From Pseudogracilibacillus sp037892545 (GTDB lineage: Bacteria > Bacillota > Bacilli > Bacillales > Amphibacillaceae): a stretch of 64,000 nucleotides of DNA. The stretch lies in the NCBI RefSeq assembly GCF_037892545.1, contig NZ_JBBKBG010000004.1:1-64000 (forward strand), in the 5' to 3' direction. Below the pieces are notes generated by a model. It was given only the letters and a program-made list of their open reading frames with translations, was not told the origin of the DNA and did no database searches. Below, piece after piece: positions 8,155 through 17,792 of the stretch. Numbering within the stretch: position 1 is the stretch's first letter; the number at the start of each line of letters is the position of its first letter. Position numbers and translations under genes: made by a program.

Positions 8155-11100
8155 ATGGGGCAAAAATTAACACATACGAATATTCAACAATTATTTTCGC
8201 CAAAAATATATGAGCGAGGTTTACAATATTATCATTTAGGTCGTGTTCATGGGTTAAGTTTTAATAAAAACAGTGATGCTTGGTTTGCAGAAGTAGAAGG
8301 AACATCTTCTTATTATGTGGAAGTGGATATGAACCACATTGATCAAGGAACGATTAAGCCATATTGCGAATGCCCGAATTTTGCGGTATATCATACGTGT
8401 AAGCATATCGTCGCGGTTCTATTAGAAATAAGTGATCAAGAAAAAGAAGCGATAAAAGCGATGAACCGTGCTACTGCAGAACACTTTATTCAAAATGTTT
8501 CTCAATATGAATTACATGATACGTCATATGTCTTAAACAAAATACCAATGAAAATAGCGTACGAAATAAATGTGGAATATACAGGGAAAATATGGTTGCA
8601 AATAAAGACAGGGACAGACCATTTGTATGTTGTGCATCAAATTCGTGATTTGTTATATCATGCATTGCACGGAGAAGAGCATTTCTTTACGAAAAAATTT
8701 AGCTTTCGCCCGGAAGATCATTATTTTTTACAGCAAGATATGGCTATCTTTGAATTGTTACAATCGTCTATTCAAACAGGAGATGTATATACGGATCGTC
8801 GTTATGACCCGGGAAATGCTTATGACCGTCGTCATTTACTCCTTTCTCCTTCCAATTTACAATTATTGCTGGAGAAATTACAAAAACGTACGGTGTACCT
8901 AACAGGATCAAATGATAAAGAAGTATATACGTCTGTGCAAATAGAGACAGACAAGTTACCGTTGCAATTTTCGGTAAAGGATTATAAAGATAATTTAGCA
9001 CTATATGTAGAGGGAAATGAAGAGACACCAATTTATGATTTAACGATGTACAATGCATTGTACCAAGGTGGAACATTTTACTTTTTAGGACCATTACAAC
9101 GAAATTTATTGCATGAATTTGGTCGTGTGGAAAAAAGATCCTTTGTGATGCCAATTCCATCGTCGTTAAAGGACACATTTTTTTCAGAAACCTTACCGAA
9201 AATAAGGCAAATTACGCCAGTGGAAATGAATGAGTCCATTCAGGATGATATTGTGGAGGCTCCATTAATCGCGAAGTTATATTTAGAGATGGATGGCGAA
9301 AAAATAACAGGGAAACTCGAATATCATTATGGTGCTCATAAAATAGATCCTTTTCAACATACGAAGAAAAAGCAACAAAAAATTATTATTCGTGATATGG
9401 AAAAAGAAGAACAAATTATGCATTTTATTGAACAGTCGAACTTTAAATATAATGGGGAAACATTGTTCATTCAATTATATGAAGATGAAGAAGTGTATGA
9501 GTTTTTATATACGATTTTGCCACAGTTAGATGAATATGTTGAAGTATATTTAACAGCAGATATTCAGGCGATGATGGCTGAAGTTGAACCGATTCCAAAT
9601 AGTGCCGTTCGGATTGATGAAACGACAAATTTATTGGAAATAAGTTTTGACATTTCTGGAGTGGAAGAGGCAGAGGTAACGGCGATGTTACAAGCTGTTA
9701 TGGAGAAAAAACGTTTTTACCGTATGCGAAATGGAACCATTGTTTCGTTGGAAAATGAACAGTTTGCATCCATTCAAAACCTTGTTTCTACGTTAGACAT
9801 TAAAGATTCGCAATTACATGATGGAAAGATGGAGATACCGGCATACCATAGTATGCAAGTAGATGAATTGCTCGATTTGAAGAAAAGTTATGATCCATCG
9901 TTTCGAAAATTATTACAACAATTGCGATCACCAGAACAGACGAGCTATGAAGTTCCAGATCGATTGAATGCGACGTTGCGAGCTTACCAAGAGGCTGGTT
10001 ATCAATGGTTTAAATCGTTGAGTGAATATCGTTTAGGTGGTATTTTAGCAGATGATATGGGACTTGGAAAAACGATTCAGACGATTACCTATTTAATGTC
10101 TGAGCATTCCGAAAACCCGCATTTAGTTATTGTGCCGTCCTCTGTCGTATATAATTGGAAGCATGAGTGTACGAAATTTGCACCACATTTAGATGTAGCG
10201 GTTATTTCTGGAACGAGGCAAGAAAGGGCAACATTGATGGATTTACATGAACAGGCAAATGTTTGGGTGATGTCATATGGGACCGCACGTCAAGATATTG
10301 AATTATTAAAAGGGCGTTTTTTCCATACATTAATATTAGATGAAGCACAATTTATTAAAAACTATGAAACGAAGACAGCAAAAGCGATACGTGAAATAAA
10401 CGCCCGTAATTGTTTTGCCTTAAGCGGAACTCCGATTGAAAATTCTATCGACGAATTATGGTCTATTTTCCAAGTTGTATTGCCGGGGCTTATGCCAAAT
10501 TTAAAGACTTTCCGCGAACTACCGAATGAAAAAATTGCGTCTTTAACACGTCCGTTTATTTTACGAAGAGTGAAAGAAGATGTGTTAAAAGAATTACCAG
10601 ATAAAATTGAAACGACCTCTATTTCCGAATTAACCGAGGAACAAAAACATTTATATGTTGGATATTTACAACAAGTACAACGAGATGCGCAAGACTCTAT
10701 AGTTGGAGAAAGTTTCCAAAAGAATCGGATGAAAATTTTGGCTGGAATTACTCGACTACGTCAACTTTGTTGTCACCCTGCCCTGTTTTTAGAAAATTAT
10801 GAAGGAACCTCGGGAAAGTTAGAGCGCCTGTTAGAAATGATCGAGCAAAGTATAGCAGACAATAAACGGATGCTCATTTTTTCGCAATTTACATCGATGC
10901 ATGACATTATAAGAAAAGAGTTAGAGAAACGTCATATAAAATACTTTTATATCCATGGTGAAACACCTGCGAAAAAACGTGTAGAAATGAGTGAAGCATT
11001 CAATGAAGGGGAAAATAGTGTATTTCTTATTTCGTTGCGTGCAGGTGGAACAGGCTTGAATTTGACAGGGGCGGACACGGTCATATTGTATGATTTATGG

Positions 11101-11322
11101 TGGAATCCAGCAGTGGAAGATCAGGCGGCAGGGCGTGCACATCGTTTTGGCCAAAAAAATGTCGTTCAAGTCATTCGCTTAATTGCCGAAGGGACGATTG
11201 AAGAAAAGATTTATGAATTGCAACAGAAAAAACGTGAATTGATTGACCAAGTGATCCAACCAGGTGAGTCGATGCTTTCTACGTTATCAGAAGAAGATAT
11301 AAAACAATTATTAAGTATATAA
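8155..11322 (+). CDS. SWIM-domain SNF2-family helicase
   Basis: A 1055-residue Swi2/Snf2 ATPase. Residues ~50-90 carry a SWIM zinc finger (CECPNFAVYHTCKHIV). After a long middle region, the ATPase starts near residue 600: motif I DDMGLGKTIQT, DEAQ box LDEAQFIKN, motif III LSGTPIENS, and C-terminal helicase motifs SLRAGGTGLNLTGAD and AAGRAHRFGQ. Relatives such as B. subtilis YwqA are thought to remodel DNA- or RNA-polymerase-bound complexes; the exact role is unknown. It follows the MFS gene closely. The stop is followed by an IS-relic region. Confidence 0.9.
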   Translation: MGQKLTHTNIQQLFSPKIYERGLQYYHLGRVHGLSFNKNSDAWFAEVEGTSSYYVEVDMNHIDQGTIKPYCECPNFAVYHTCKHIVAVLLEISDQEKEAIKAMNRATAEHFIQNVSQYELHDTSYVLNKIPMKIAYEINVEYTGKIWLQIKTGTDHLYVVHQIRDLLYHALHGEEHFFTKKFSFRPEDHYFLQQDMAIFELLQSSIQTGDVYTDRRYDPGNAYDRRHLLLSPSNLQLLLEKLQKRTVYLTGSNDKEVYTSVQIETDKLPLQFSVKDYKDNLALYVEGNEETPIYDLTMYNALYQGGTFYFLGPLQRNLLHEFGRVEKRSFVMPIPSSLKDTFFSETLPKIRQITPVEMNESIQDDIVEAPLIAKLYLEMDGEKITGKLEYHYGAHKIDPFQHTKKKQQKIIIRDMEKEEQIMHFIEQSNFKYNGETLFIQLYEDEEVYEFLYTILPQLDEYVEVYLTADIQAMMAEVEPIPNSAVRIDETTNLLEISFDISGVEEAEVTAMLQAVMEKKRFYRMRNGTIVSLENEQFASIQNLVSTLDIKDSQLHDGKMEIPAYHSMQVDELLDLKKSYDPSFRKLLQQLRSPEQTSYEVPDRLNATLRAYQEAGYQWFKSLSEYRLGGILADDMGLGKTIQTITYLMSEHSENPHLVIVPSSVVYNWKHECTKFAPHLDVAVISGTRQERATLMDLHEQANVWVMSYGTARQDIELLKGRFFHTLILDEAQFIKNYETKTAKAIREINARNCFALSGTPIENSIDELWSIFQVVLPGLMPNLKTFRELPNEKIASLTRPFILRRVKEDVLKELPDKIETTSISELTEEQKHLYVGYLQQVQRDAQDSIVGESFQKNRMKILAGITRLRQLCCHPALFLENYEGTSGKLERLLEMIEQSIADNKRMLIFSQFTSMHDIIRKELEKRHIKYFYIHGETPAKKRVEMSEAFNEGENSVFLISLRAGGTGLNLTGADTVILYDLWWNPAVEDQAAGRAHRFGQKNVVQVIRLIAEGTIEEKIYELQQKKRELIDQVIQPGESMLSTLSEEDIKQLLSI

Positions 11323-11633
11323 AACAACATGTTTCAGCCATAACTTGGAAAGATTGCTGCAAAACGATTAGTTATTGCTAGATAATCAAATTAGAAATGT
11401 ACAGAGTAGTTTTCTGGAGATGCCTTACAAAATTTTTATCTACGCCGGAAGAATTCTCTGGCTCTACAATATTTGGTGTTGGTGGAGAAAATTCACTGGC
11501 ACCTTTTTTATGCATAAAACAGAAAAAATGTACAGAGGATTGGCCCTTTGTCAAATGGTATTGGTGACCCTTTTAAAGTCATCTAATATTTAATGATGTG
11601 GAGCCAATAAGAATAGCGTGAATACGTCACTTC

Positions 11634-11739
11634 GGAAATGTACTCCGCTTTCCGTGTGCGGCTGCTAAGCCAAGTTCAGGCTTTGCCTTCACTTGTCTTA
11701 TCTAGGCCTTTTTTCACGCAGGAGTCTACGTACATTTCC
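11634..11739. repeat. ~105-bp long inverted repeat, copy A
   Basis: Outer arms GGAAATGTAC (11634-11643) and GTACATTTCC (11730-11739) are perfectly complementary; the interior is GC-rich with CCGCTTTCCGTG, GGCTTTGCC and CACGCAGGAGTC. It is nearly identical, in reverse orientation, to 59272-59375, and related in design to 40849-40953. GC content is clearly above the surroundings. Confidence 0.85.
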
Positions 11740-11764
11740 TACGTTTCATATGGCTGTTTATATA

Positions 11765-11941
11765 CTAGTTACCTTTTCCATTGTAGCTTAAGCTGTATGT
11801 TGGATAAGCTCCTGAAATAGGCAATGTAATCCATGATATTTTCGTTCCATTTTTGTAGACCGTGTAATCTTCGTTTTTAACTCCACAACACTCGCAATAT
11901 GCTGATGTATATGTCAATTTAGCTGTAATAAATTTCGTCAT
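11765..11941 (-). pseudogene. ISL3 transposase N-terminal fragment
   Basis: A 58-codon minus-strand frame. It contains YCECCGVKNEDYTVYKNGTK followed by ISWITLPISGAYPTY, the pattern of the N-terminal zinc-finger and linker of ISL3-family transposases (CxxC..., KLPxxSG...YL). It then breaks off at a stop with no DDE catalytic domain downstream. I interpret it as the remnant of a transposase gene whose body was deleted. No ribosome binding site of note. Confidence 0.6.
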
Positions 11942-12016
11942 TTCCCTTTAAAGGATAACTAGAACTAGACATTTACCACTTTTTCCTGAAAATGTTCACA
12001 ATTTAGACAAAAATAC

Positions 12017-12045
12017 TTGCATAAATAGTCAGAATATTATAAAAT
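12017..12045 (+). promoter_or_regulatory. Sigma-A promoter of the 49-residue membrane protein
   Basis: TTGCAT (12017-12022), 17-bp spacer, TAAAAT (12040-12045), followed 33 bp later by the ATG of the small gene. Confidence 0.55.
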
Positions 12046-12077
12046 ATCAACACAAGAAAGGGAAGGGGGAGAAAATA

Positions 12078-12227
12078 ATGAGAGCTGTAGCAAGTGGTTT
12101 TTCGAAATGGGTATTATCCTATGTTGCGGTTATTTTTGTCATTATGATTATGCCAGTATTTCTTATAACGAGTGATGTTTCAACATTGGATAACTTAGTT
12201 AATTATATTTTTGGAAACAAACAATAA
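12078..12227 (+). CDS. Small membrane protein, 49 residues
   Basis: I do not recognise the family. The frame has a very strong ribosome binding site (GGAAGGGGGAG), a good promoter and a terminator at 12281. The product begins MRAVASGFSKWVLSYVAVIF and has one hydrophobic helix at about residues 11-31 (YVAVIFVIMIMPVFLI), then a short polar tail DNLVNYIFGNKQ. It stands between an IS relic and the convergent acyl-CoA ligase. A single-span regulator or toxin-like peptide are possibilities, with no evidence for either. Confidence 0.65.
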   Translation: MRAVASGFSKWVLSYVAVIFVIMIMPVFLITSDVSTLDNLVNYIFGNKQ

Positions 12228-12280
12228 TCGTGAATAGGGAGAACGAAAAAGTTGGAAAAAGCAATATGTATCATAAAAGA

Positions 12281-12336
12281 ACCGAATGCTCGTTAGCTTT
12301 TTGTGGGAAGCATATAACGAACATTCGGTTTTTATT
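12281..12336. terminator. Convergent terminator
   Basis: ACCGAATGCTCGTTA (12281-12295) pairs with TAACGAACATTCGGT (12315-12329), 14 of 15 positions, followed by TTTTATTT on the plus strand. It lies between the small membrane gene and the convergent ligase gene and likely serves mainly the plus strand. Confidence 0.85.
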
Positions 12337-13949
12337 TATTGTTCTATGGCTGCTAAAACTGTTTTACGTAATTCACGCTTTAAAAACTTTCCGACAGACG
12401 ATTTCGGTATTTCCTCGACAAATAAAACGTCATCAGGAATCCAAAAATTCGCAAACTGTGGCTTTAAAAAGTCGAGTAACTCTTCTTTCGTTACTTTGCC
12501 ATCATACCCATCATGTAAAACGACACACGCAATCGGGCGCTCTTGCCACTTCTCATCTGGTACAGCGACAACACATGCTTCAAATACAGCTTCATGTGCC
12601 ATTAGTACGTTCTCAAGTTCAACAGAAGAAATCCACTCTCCACCACTCTTTATAAGGTCACTCGTCCGGTCAATAATTTTGACTGTACCTTCTTCGTCTA
12701 CTGTTACAACATCTCCGGTATGAAACCAACCATCTACGAATGATTTCTCTGTTCGATCGTCATTATAATATTCGCTAGCAATCCATGGTCCTCGTAATAA
12801 TAATTCACCCATGGATTCATTGTCCCAAGGGATGTCGCCATTCTCATCGACAACTTTCATTTCTAAACCAGGTGCTAGTATACCTTGTCGTGTTCTTTCT
12901 TGAATTTTTTCCTCCATGGATAAGTCTGTTTGATAACTCTTTAATCGAGAAAATGTAGCAAGTGGTGTTGTTTCTGTTGCACCATAAGCATGGAAGAATG
13001 GAATATGATGTTTTTGTTCGAATGCACGAATCATGCCGATTGGTGCAGCAGAACCACCACATAGTATGCCACGCAAACTGGATAAGTCATATTCATTTGT
13101 TTCGATTTCTTTTAATAAGCCGAGCCATATTGTTGGGACGCCTGCTGTAATCGTTACTTTATATTCTTCAATCAAGCGTGCAAGTAGCTCAGGTGTAAAT
13201 CTTGGGCCAGGCATTACTTGTGTAGACCCAAACCAAGTACATGCAAATGGCATTCCCCAAGCATTTACGTGGAATTGTGGCACGACAGGCATTGCAACAT
13301 CTGATTCGGATATTGCCGCTGAATCTGCTAGCCCAAGTGCATAGCTATGTAATGCGATAGAACGGTGTGTATAAATAACTCCTTTTGGCTTTCCAGTCGT
13401 TGCAGAAGTATAACACATTCCAGCTGGGTCACGCTCATCAATATCTTCTAAAAATTCGTATGTTTCATCCCCGTCACGAATTAAATCTTCATATGAATAT
13501 ACATTGGTTAAAGTTGTTTCGGGTAAAGTGTCTTTGTCTGTCATCACTACGAAAGTTTTTACGGTTGTGAAGTGTTCATGGAGTTGATTGATTAAAGGGA
13601 AAATATCTTCATCTACAAAAATAATTTTATCTTCTGCATGATTGATGATATAAATAATATGTTCGGGTGATAGTCGTATGTTGATTGTGTGGAGTACTGC
13701 TCCCATTCCTGGTGCGGCAAAATAAATTTCTAAATGACGGTGAGTATTCCAAGCGAGCGTACCGACACGGTCGCCTCTTTGAATGCCGAGTTTCTCTAAA
13801 GCACTCATTAAGCTTCGTGTTCGTTTTCCAATTTCTTTGTACGTCAATCGATGAATTTTATCATGTGTTTGAGAGATAACCTCCTTTTTCGGGAAAAACT
13901 TCTCTGCACGTTCCATCATAGCGCCAATTGTTAACGAATGATCCATCAT
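12336..13949 (-). CDS. Acyl-CoA synthetase (AMP-forming fatty acid-CoA ligase)
   Basis: A 537-residue ANL-superfamily enzyme that activates a carboxylic acid with ATP and CoA. Motifs in order: P-loop YTSATTGKPKGVIYTHRS, the adenylate motif YGATETTP, the Asp motif GWFHTGDVVTVDEEG, the hinge IDRTSDLIKSGGEWIS, and the C-terminal catalytic lysine in PKSSVGKFLKRELR. All catalytic positions look intact. Overall it resembles medium/long-chain ligases (AlkK or LcfA-like); chain length cannot be judged. AGGAGG lies before the ATG at 13949. It is monocistronic. Confidence 0.88.
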   Translation of the reverse strand: MMDHSLTIGAMMERAEKFFPKKEVISQTHDKIHRLTYKEIGKRTRSLMSALEKLGIQRGDRVGTLAWNTHRHLEIYFAAPGMGAVLHTINIRLSPEHIIYIINHAEDKIIFVDEDIFPLINQLHEHFTTVKTFVVMTDKDTLPETTLTNVYSYEDLIRDGDETYEFLEDIDERDPAGMCYTSATTGKPKGVIYTHRSIALHSYALGLADSAAISESDVAMPVVPQFHVNAWGMPFACTWFGSTQVMPGPRFTPELLARLIEEYKVTITAGVPTIWLGLLKEIETNEYDLSSLRGILCGGSAAPIGMIRAFEQKHHIPFFHAYGATETTPLATFSRLKSYQTDLSMEEKIQERTRQGILAPGLEMKVVDENGDIPWDNESMGELLLRGPWIASEYYNDDRTEKSFVDGWFHTGDVVTVDEEGTVKIIDRTSDLIKSGGEWISSVELENVLMAHEAVFEACVVAVPDEKWQERPIACVVLHDGYDGKVTKEELLDFLKPQFANFWIPDDVLFVEEIPKSSVGKFLKRELRKTVLAAIEQ

Positions 13950-14095
13950 GAATATCAGCCTCCTAATCTACTTTCCACTATTATATACTAAAACCAATTA
14001 ATTGAAAATATAGAATTTTCAAAATTGTATTTATTACATCAAATAAGCTATTCCTATGGTAAAATAACAAATATGTTGATAGGAGTCGATATACA

Positions 14096-15430
14096 TTGCA
14101 AAGCCAGTATGATTTTACGGAAGGAAATATTTTTAAACAATTAATTTTCTTTTCAGGTCCGATTATTTTAGCAAATCTATTACAAACATCGTATCAAGTG
14201 GTCGATAGTTTATGGATTGGTAATTTACTAGGTGCGGATGCTTTAGGAGCCGTAGCTGTTTCAGGTGTCATTGTTTTTACATTGCTATCATTTGTGATTG
14301 GATTAAACAATGCTGCCTTAACGATATTGTCCCAACAAAAGGGACGTGGAGATGAGGAAGGACTAAAGAATTATGTGAATGCATTCGTCGTTACGTTACT
14401 TTTCTTATCTGTCATCATGGCAATTGTCGGTGTTCTTTTCGCTGAGCATATGTTGCAACTATTACGTACTCCAGAAAACTTAATGCCGTATGCAACTCGT
14501 TATTTACAAATAAATTTTATTGGGGTACTTTTTTTATTCGGTTATAATTTTATTAGCACAATTTTACGTGCGGTAGGAGATAGTAAAAGTCCATTACGGT
14601 TTGTGTTTATTGCTGTCATATTAAATATTGTTTTTGATCCTTTATTTATTGAAGGATTCCATTTAGGTGTAGATGGGGCAGCATATGCAACGATACTATC
14701 TCAAGGGATTGCTTTTGTATATGGGTTATTTTATGTCATACGACGTAACTTAGTGCCTTTTCAAATGCCTAAATTACCAACTGCAAAAGAAGTATCGCTT
14801 ATATTAAAATTAGGGATTCCGGCTGGCTTACAAATGTCTGTTATTTCGGCTGGTTCTGCTGCCATTATGAGTGTCGTGACAACGTTTGGTTCAGCTGTTG
14901 TCGGTGGCTTCGGTGCTGCGCAAAGATTAGATAGTTTGATTATGATACCGGCACAGGCGCTTGGGACGGCGGTAAATAGTATGGCAGGGCAAAATATGGG
15001 TGTGAAGAATTGGAAGCGAGTGGATAAAATTGCAACATATGGATTGTTATACAATTTTATTTGTATGAGTGTGATTGGACTTGTTATTATATTATTTGCA
15101 CCTTTCTTTGTACAACTATTTATTCGTGATGTAGTAGCTGTACAATTTGCGGTAACGTATTTACGTATTATGGCATTCTGTTTCCCATTTCTAGGCATTA
15201 ATTTTGTTTTAAATGGAGTCGTTCGTGCCTCTGGGGCAATGTATCAAGTATTAATATTAAATATTGTATCTTTTTGGATATTAAGGTATCCGTTAACGTA
15301 TTTTTTCTCACAACAATATAAGGAAGTTGGTATTGCCATTGGTATGGGAACGAGTTTTGTGCTCAGTAGTGTATTAGCTTTTCTATATTATAAATTTGGA
15401 AAATGGCGTAAAAAAGAAATATTATCTTAA
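14096..15430 (+). CDS. MATE-family efflux protein
   Basis: A 444-residue protein with 12 hydrophobic segments and the two-lobed MATE pattern, e.g. IIRRN-bounded halves, QVVDSLWIGNLLGADALGAV near the N-terminus and QNMGVKNWKRVDK after segment 7. Such pumps export drugs or metabolites using Na+ or H+ gradients. The start is a TTG at 14096 with AGGAG about ten bases upstream; no ATG fits the conserved N-terminus. It resembles B. subtilis YpnP. The next gene follows after 15 bases and is likely co-transcribed. Confidence 0.85.
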   Translation: MQSQYDFTEGNIFKQLIFFSGPIILANLLQTSYQVVDSLWIGNLLGADALGAVAVSGVIVFTLLSFVIGLNNAALTILSQQKGRGDEEGLKNYVNAFVVTLLFLSVIMAIVGVLFAEHMLQLLRTPENLMPYATRYLQINFIGVLFLFGYNFISTILRAVGDSKSPLRFVFIAVILNIVFDPLFIEGFHLGVDGAAYATILSQGIAFVYGLFYVIRRNLVPFQMPKLPTAKEVSLILKLGIPAGLQMSVISAGSAAIMSVVTTFGSAVVGGFGAAQRLDSLIMIPAQALGTAVNSMAGQNMGVKNWKRVDKIATYGLLYNFICMSVIGLVIILFAPFFVQLFIRDVVAVQFAVTYLRIMAFCFPFLGINFVLNGVVRASGAMYQVLILNIVSFWILRYPLTYFFSQQYKEVGIAIGMGTSFVLSSVLAFLYYKFGKWRKKEILS

Positions 15431-15445
15431 GATGAGGTTTTTAGG

Positions 15446-16051
15446 ATGGGACAAAAAAGAACAGGGCGGAGTGTTTTATCAATTATATTATTGATAAGTG
15501 GCATATTGGTCACAGTTTCCTTACTTGTTGATCGTCATTCAGATGAAAAGCAGTTAATGGAAGATTTACAAATATATCATGTAGAAAATGAACGAAAAAC
15601 CGTTACAAAGTACGCAAAAAAATACCATGTAGAAGAATATGTGGATGTATTATTGGCAATGATGCTACAAGAATCTGGTGGTAGAGGAAAGGATCCGATG
15701 CAGTCATCAGAAAGTTCCTGTGGGGAAATTGGTTGTATCAAAAGCCGAACCGAATCGATTGAACAAGGGGTCCAATATTTTTCACATGCATTGGAACGGG
15801 CGAATGGCGAGTTGGAGTTAGCGGTTCAGTCATATAATTTTGGGCTCGGGTTTATTGCATATGTAAAAGAACATGAAACGAACTATAATTTAGATATCGC
15901 GATTCAATTTTCAAAAGAAATGTATGAAAAATTAGATGACACGAATCATTATTCATGTTTACGTAAAGAGGCTGCTAAATACGATGCATGTTATGGAGAT
16001 ATTTATTATGCTCGTGACGTATTAGAGCAAAAGGAAAATTTCCAAAAATAA
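15446..16051 (+). CDS. Membrane-anchored lysozyme-like protein
   Basis: A 201-residue protein with an N-terminal hydrophobic anchor (residues ~10-28, VLSIILLISGILVTVSLLV) and an extracellular lysozyme-like domain of the pneumococcal PvaA/CwlT type. LLAMMLQESGGRGKDPMQSS carries the expected catalytic Glu, and AVQSYNFGLGFI is the downstream conserved block. It is likely a muramidase or lytic transglycosylase acting on peptidoglycan. It lies 15 bp after the MATE gene, but a functional link is not obvious. Confidence 0.8.
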   Translation: MGQKRTGRSVLSIILLISGILVTVSLLVDRHSDEKQLMEDLQIYHVENERKTVTKYAKKYHVEEYVDVLLAMMLQESGGRGKDPMQSSESSCGEIGCIKSRTESIEQGVQYFSHALERANGELELAVQSYNFGLGFIAYVKEHETNYNLDIAIQFSKEMYEKLDDTNHYSCLRKEAAKYDACYGDIYYARDVLEQKENFQK

Positions 16052-16135
16052 CGAAAAGAAGCCATGTAGTGGTTTTCATACAGGGAATTAATTGTTATGA
16101 TAAGATTATAGTAAAAAAAGAGAGGATGAAATGAG

Positions 16136-16513
16136 ATGAAAGAAATTTTTACAAATAAAGCACCAGAAGCGATTGGACCTTATTCTCAAGCGATTGTTGC
16201 AGGTGATTTCTTATATGCATCAGGTGCCATCGGTATAAATCCAGAAACAGGAGAAGTAGTAGACGGAATTGAGAAGCAAACAATCCAAGTAATGGAGAAC
16301 TTACGGACAGTTTTGTTGGAGGCTGGAGCATCTTTCTCTCAAGTTGCGAAATTTACAATCTATTTAAGTGATATGAATAATTTTGGTACAGTAAATGAAA
16401 TTTATGGTCGTTATTTAAACAAGCCATATCCGGCGAGAGCGACAATTGAAGTAAGTCGTTTGCCAAAAGATGTTTTAGTAGAAATTGATGCTGTAGCGTA
16501 TTTAAAGGGGTAA
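16136..16513 (+). CDS. ridA: RidA family enamine/imine deaminase
   Basis: A 125-residue protein of the YjgF/YER057c/UK114 family that hydrolyses reactive 2-aminoacrylate and related enamines formed by PLP enzymes. It shows AIGPYSQAI near the N-terminus, FLYASGAIGINPETGEVV, and PYPARATIEVSRLPKDVLVEIDAVA with the conserved Arg and Glu. GAGAGGATG-type ribosome site precedes the ATG. It ends at a strong palindromic terminator, so it is probably monocistronic. Confidence 0.95.
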   Translation: MKEIFTNKAPEAIGPYSQAIVAGDFLYASGAIGINPETGEVVDGIEKQTIQVMENLRTVLLEAGASFSQVAKFTIYLSDMNNFGTVNEIYGRYLNKPYPARATIEVSRLPKDVLVEIDAVAYLKG

Positions 16514-16534
16514 TGTACATTACCCCTTTTTTTT
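16504..16534 (+). terminator. Terminator after ridA
   Basis: GGGGTAATG and CATTACCCC form a perfect 20-bp palindrome around 16507-16526, overlapping the stop codon, followed by eight T. Confidence 0.93.
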
Positions 16535-16576
16535 CCCTACATTAGAGTGAAAATTCAAATAAAGAGGTGAAAAACG

Positions 16577-17749
16577 ATGCAACCATTTATGTATTATAAT
16601 CCGACTAAATTATTATTTGGAAAAGGTCAAATAGATCAATTAAGTAATGAAATAGGGAAGTATGGTAGAAAAATTTTACTCGTTTATGGCGGTGGAAGTA
16701 TTAAGCGAAACGGGGTTTATGAAAAAATTACCTATGAATTGAAGAAAGCGAATGTGGAATGGGTCGAACTAATGGGGGTGGCATCCAACCCCAAATTATC
16801 GACAGTTCGTCGTGGCATTGATATTTGTAAACGGGAGAAGATTGATTTTATATTAGCGGTTGGCGGTGGAAGTGTCATCGATTGCACGAAGGCAATTGTC
16901 GTTGGAGCGAGGACGGAAGCAGATGTGTGGAATATTATTTGCAGAAAAACGAGGGCAATTGATGGGATTCCTTATGGTTCCATTGTTACTTTAGCAGGTA
17001 CAGGTGCAGAGTTAAGTTTGAGTGCGGTCATTTCAAATGAAGAATCGAAAGAGAAACGCGCATTTGTTTCCTCATTTTCACGAGCGAAATTTTCCATTGT
17101 GGATCCGACATTAATGATTTCTGTTCCTCGTAAACATACGATAAACGGTGTTGTGGATACGATGAGTCATTTGTTGGAACATTATTTTCATCACGGAAAC
17201 AATACGAATATTCAAGATGAGTTTTTGGAAGCGGCATTACGCAATGTTGCAACGACGGGAACGAAGTTATTAGAAGACTTGTCCAATGAATCATATCGAG
17301 AAACGATTGCTTATGCAAGTTCCATCGCATTAAGTGATCAAATGAATATGGGATTTGTTGGAGATTGGGGTACACACCATATTGAACATGCACTTTCAGC
17401 TGTACATGATATTCCACATGGTGGGGGCATGGCGATTTTATTCCCGAAATGGATGGAATATGTACTAGATGATGAAAATGTTAGTAGGTTTAAACGATTT
17501 GCTGTAAATGTTTTTGGGGTAGATGCTAATGGAAAGTCAGATAAACAAATTGCTCAAGAAGGTATTGAATCATTAGCTAGCTTATGGAAAGAATGGGGCG
17601 CACCTTCCTCTTTGGAGCATTATGACATTCATGATGATAAGACATTTTCTTTAATTGCACATAAAACGATGGAGACGGCACCAAATTGTGGGAACTTTAA
17701 ACGTCTTCAAAAAGAAGATGTTCTACAAATCTTACAAAGAAGTTTATAA
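16577..17749 (+). CDS. Iron-containing alcohol dehydrogenase (butanol dehydrogenase type)
   Basis: A 390-residue group III, metal-dependent alcohol dehydrogenase that interconverts aldehydes and alcohols with NAD(P)H. The nucleotide-binding stretch is AVGGGSVIDCTKAI; metal ligands are in NGVVDTMSHLLEHYF (Asp, His) and GTHHIEHALSAVHDIPHGGG (His residues). Closest in character to YugJ/YugK and clostridial BdhA. GAGGTG precedes the ATG. It is followed by a bidirectional terminator and a convergent gene. Confidence 0.9.
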   Translation: MQPFMYYNPTKLLFGKGQIDQLSNEIGKYGRKILLVYGGGSIKRNGVYEKITYELKKANVEWVELMGVASNPKLSTVRRGIDICKREKIDFILAVGGGSVIDCTKAIVVGARTEADVWNIICRKTRAIDGIPYGSIVTLAGTGAELSLSAVISNEESKEKRAFVSSFSRAKFSIVDPTLMISVPRKHTINGVVDTMSHLLEHYFHHGNNTNIQDEFLEAALRNVATTGTKLLEDLSNESYRETIAYASSIALSDQMNMGFVGDWGTHHIEHALSAVHDIPHGGGMAILFPKWMEYVLDDENVSRFKRFAVNVFGVDANGKSDKQIAQEGIESLASLWKEWGAPSSLEHYDIHDDKTFSLIAHKTMETAPNCGNFKRLQKEDVLQILQRSL

Positions 17750-17753
17750 CAAA

Positions 17754-17792
17754 AAAGAACTAGAAACTATGCATACATTTCTAGTTCTTTTT
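17754..17792. terminator. Bidirectional terminator
   Basis: AAAGAACTAGAAA (17754-17766) and TTTCTAGTTCTTT (17778-17790) are perfectly complementary, flanked by A-run and T-run, so it can stop transcription from both sides. It overlaps the last codons of the minus-strand gene. Confidence 0.92.

Larger units (their letters stand above)
11460..11999 (-). mobile_element. Decayed ISL3-family insertion sequence
   Basis: The left end GGCTCTACAATATTTGGTGT (from 11460) and a subterminal GGTG/CACC hairpin resemble ISL3-type termini. Related ends occur at 40668 and 59244. Between 11765 and 11941 on the minus strand lies the zinc-finger start of an ISL3 transposase (separate entry). The catalytic part is missing and a 106-bp inverted repeat (11634-11739) occupies the middle. 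The right boundary is uncertain. Confidence 0.6.

Noticed and set aside
8627..9178. Frames overlapping the SNF2 gene on both strands
   Set aside because: They are shadows in other phases of a long, well-conserved gene.
11375..11820. 72- and 60-codon plus-strand frames in the IS-relic region
   Set aside because: They cross the IS end and inverted repeat, have no good ribosome sites and no recognisable protein sequence.
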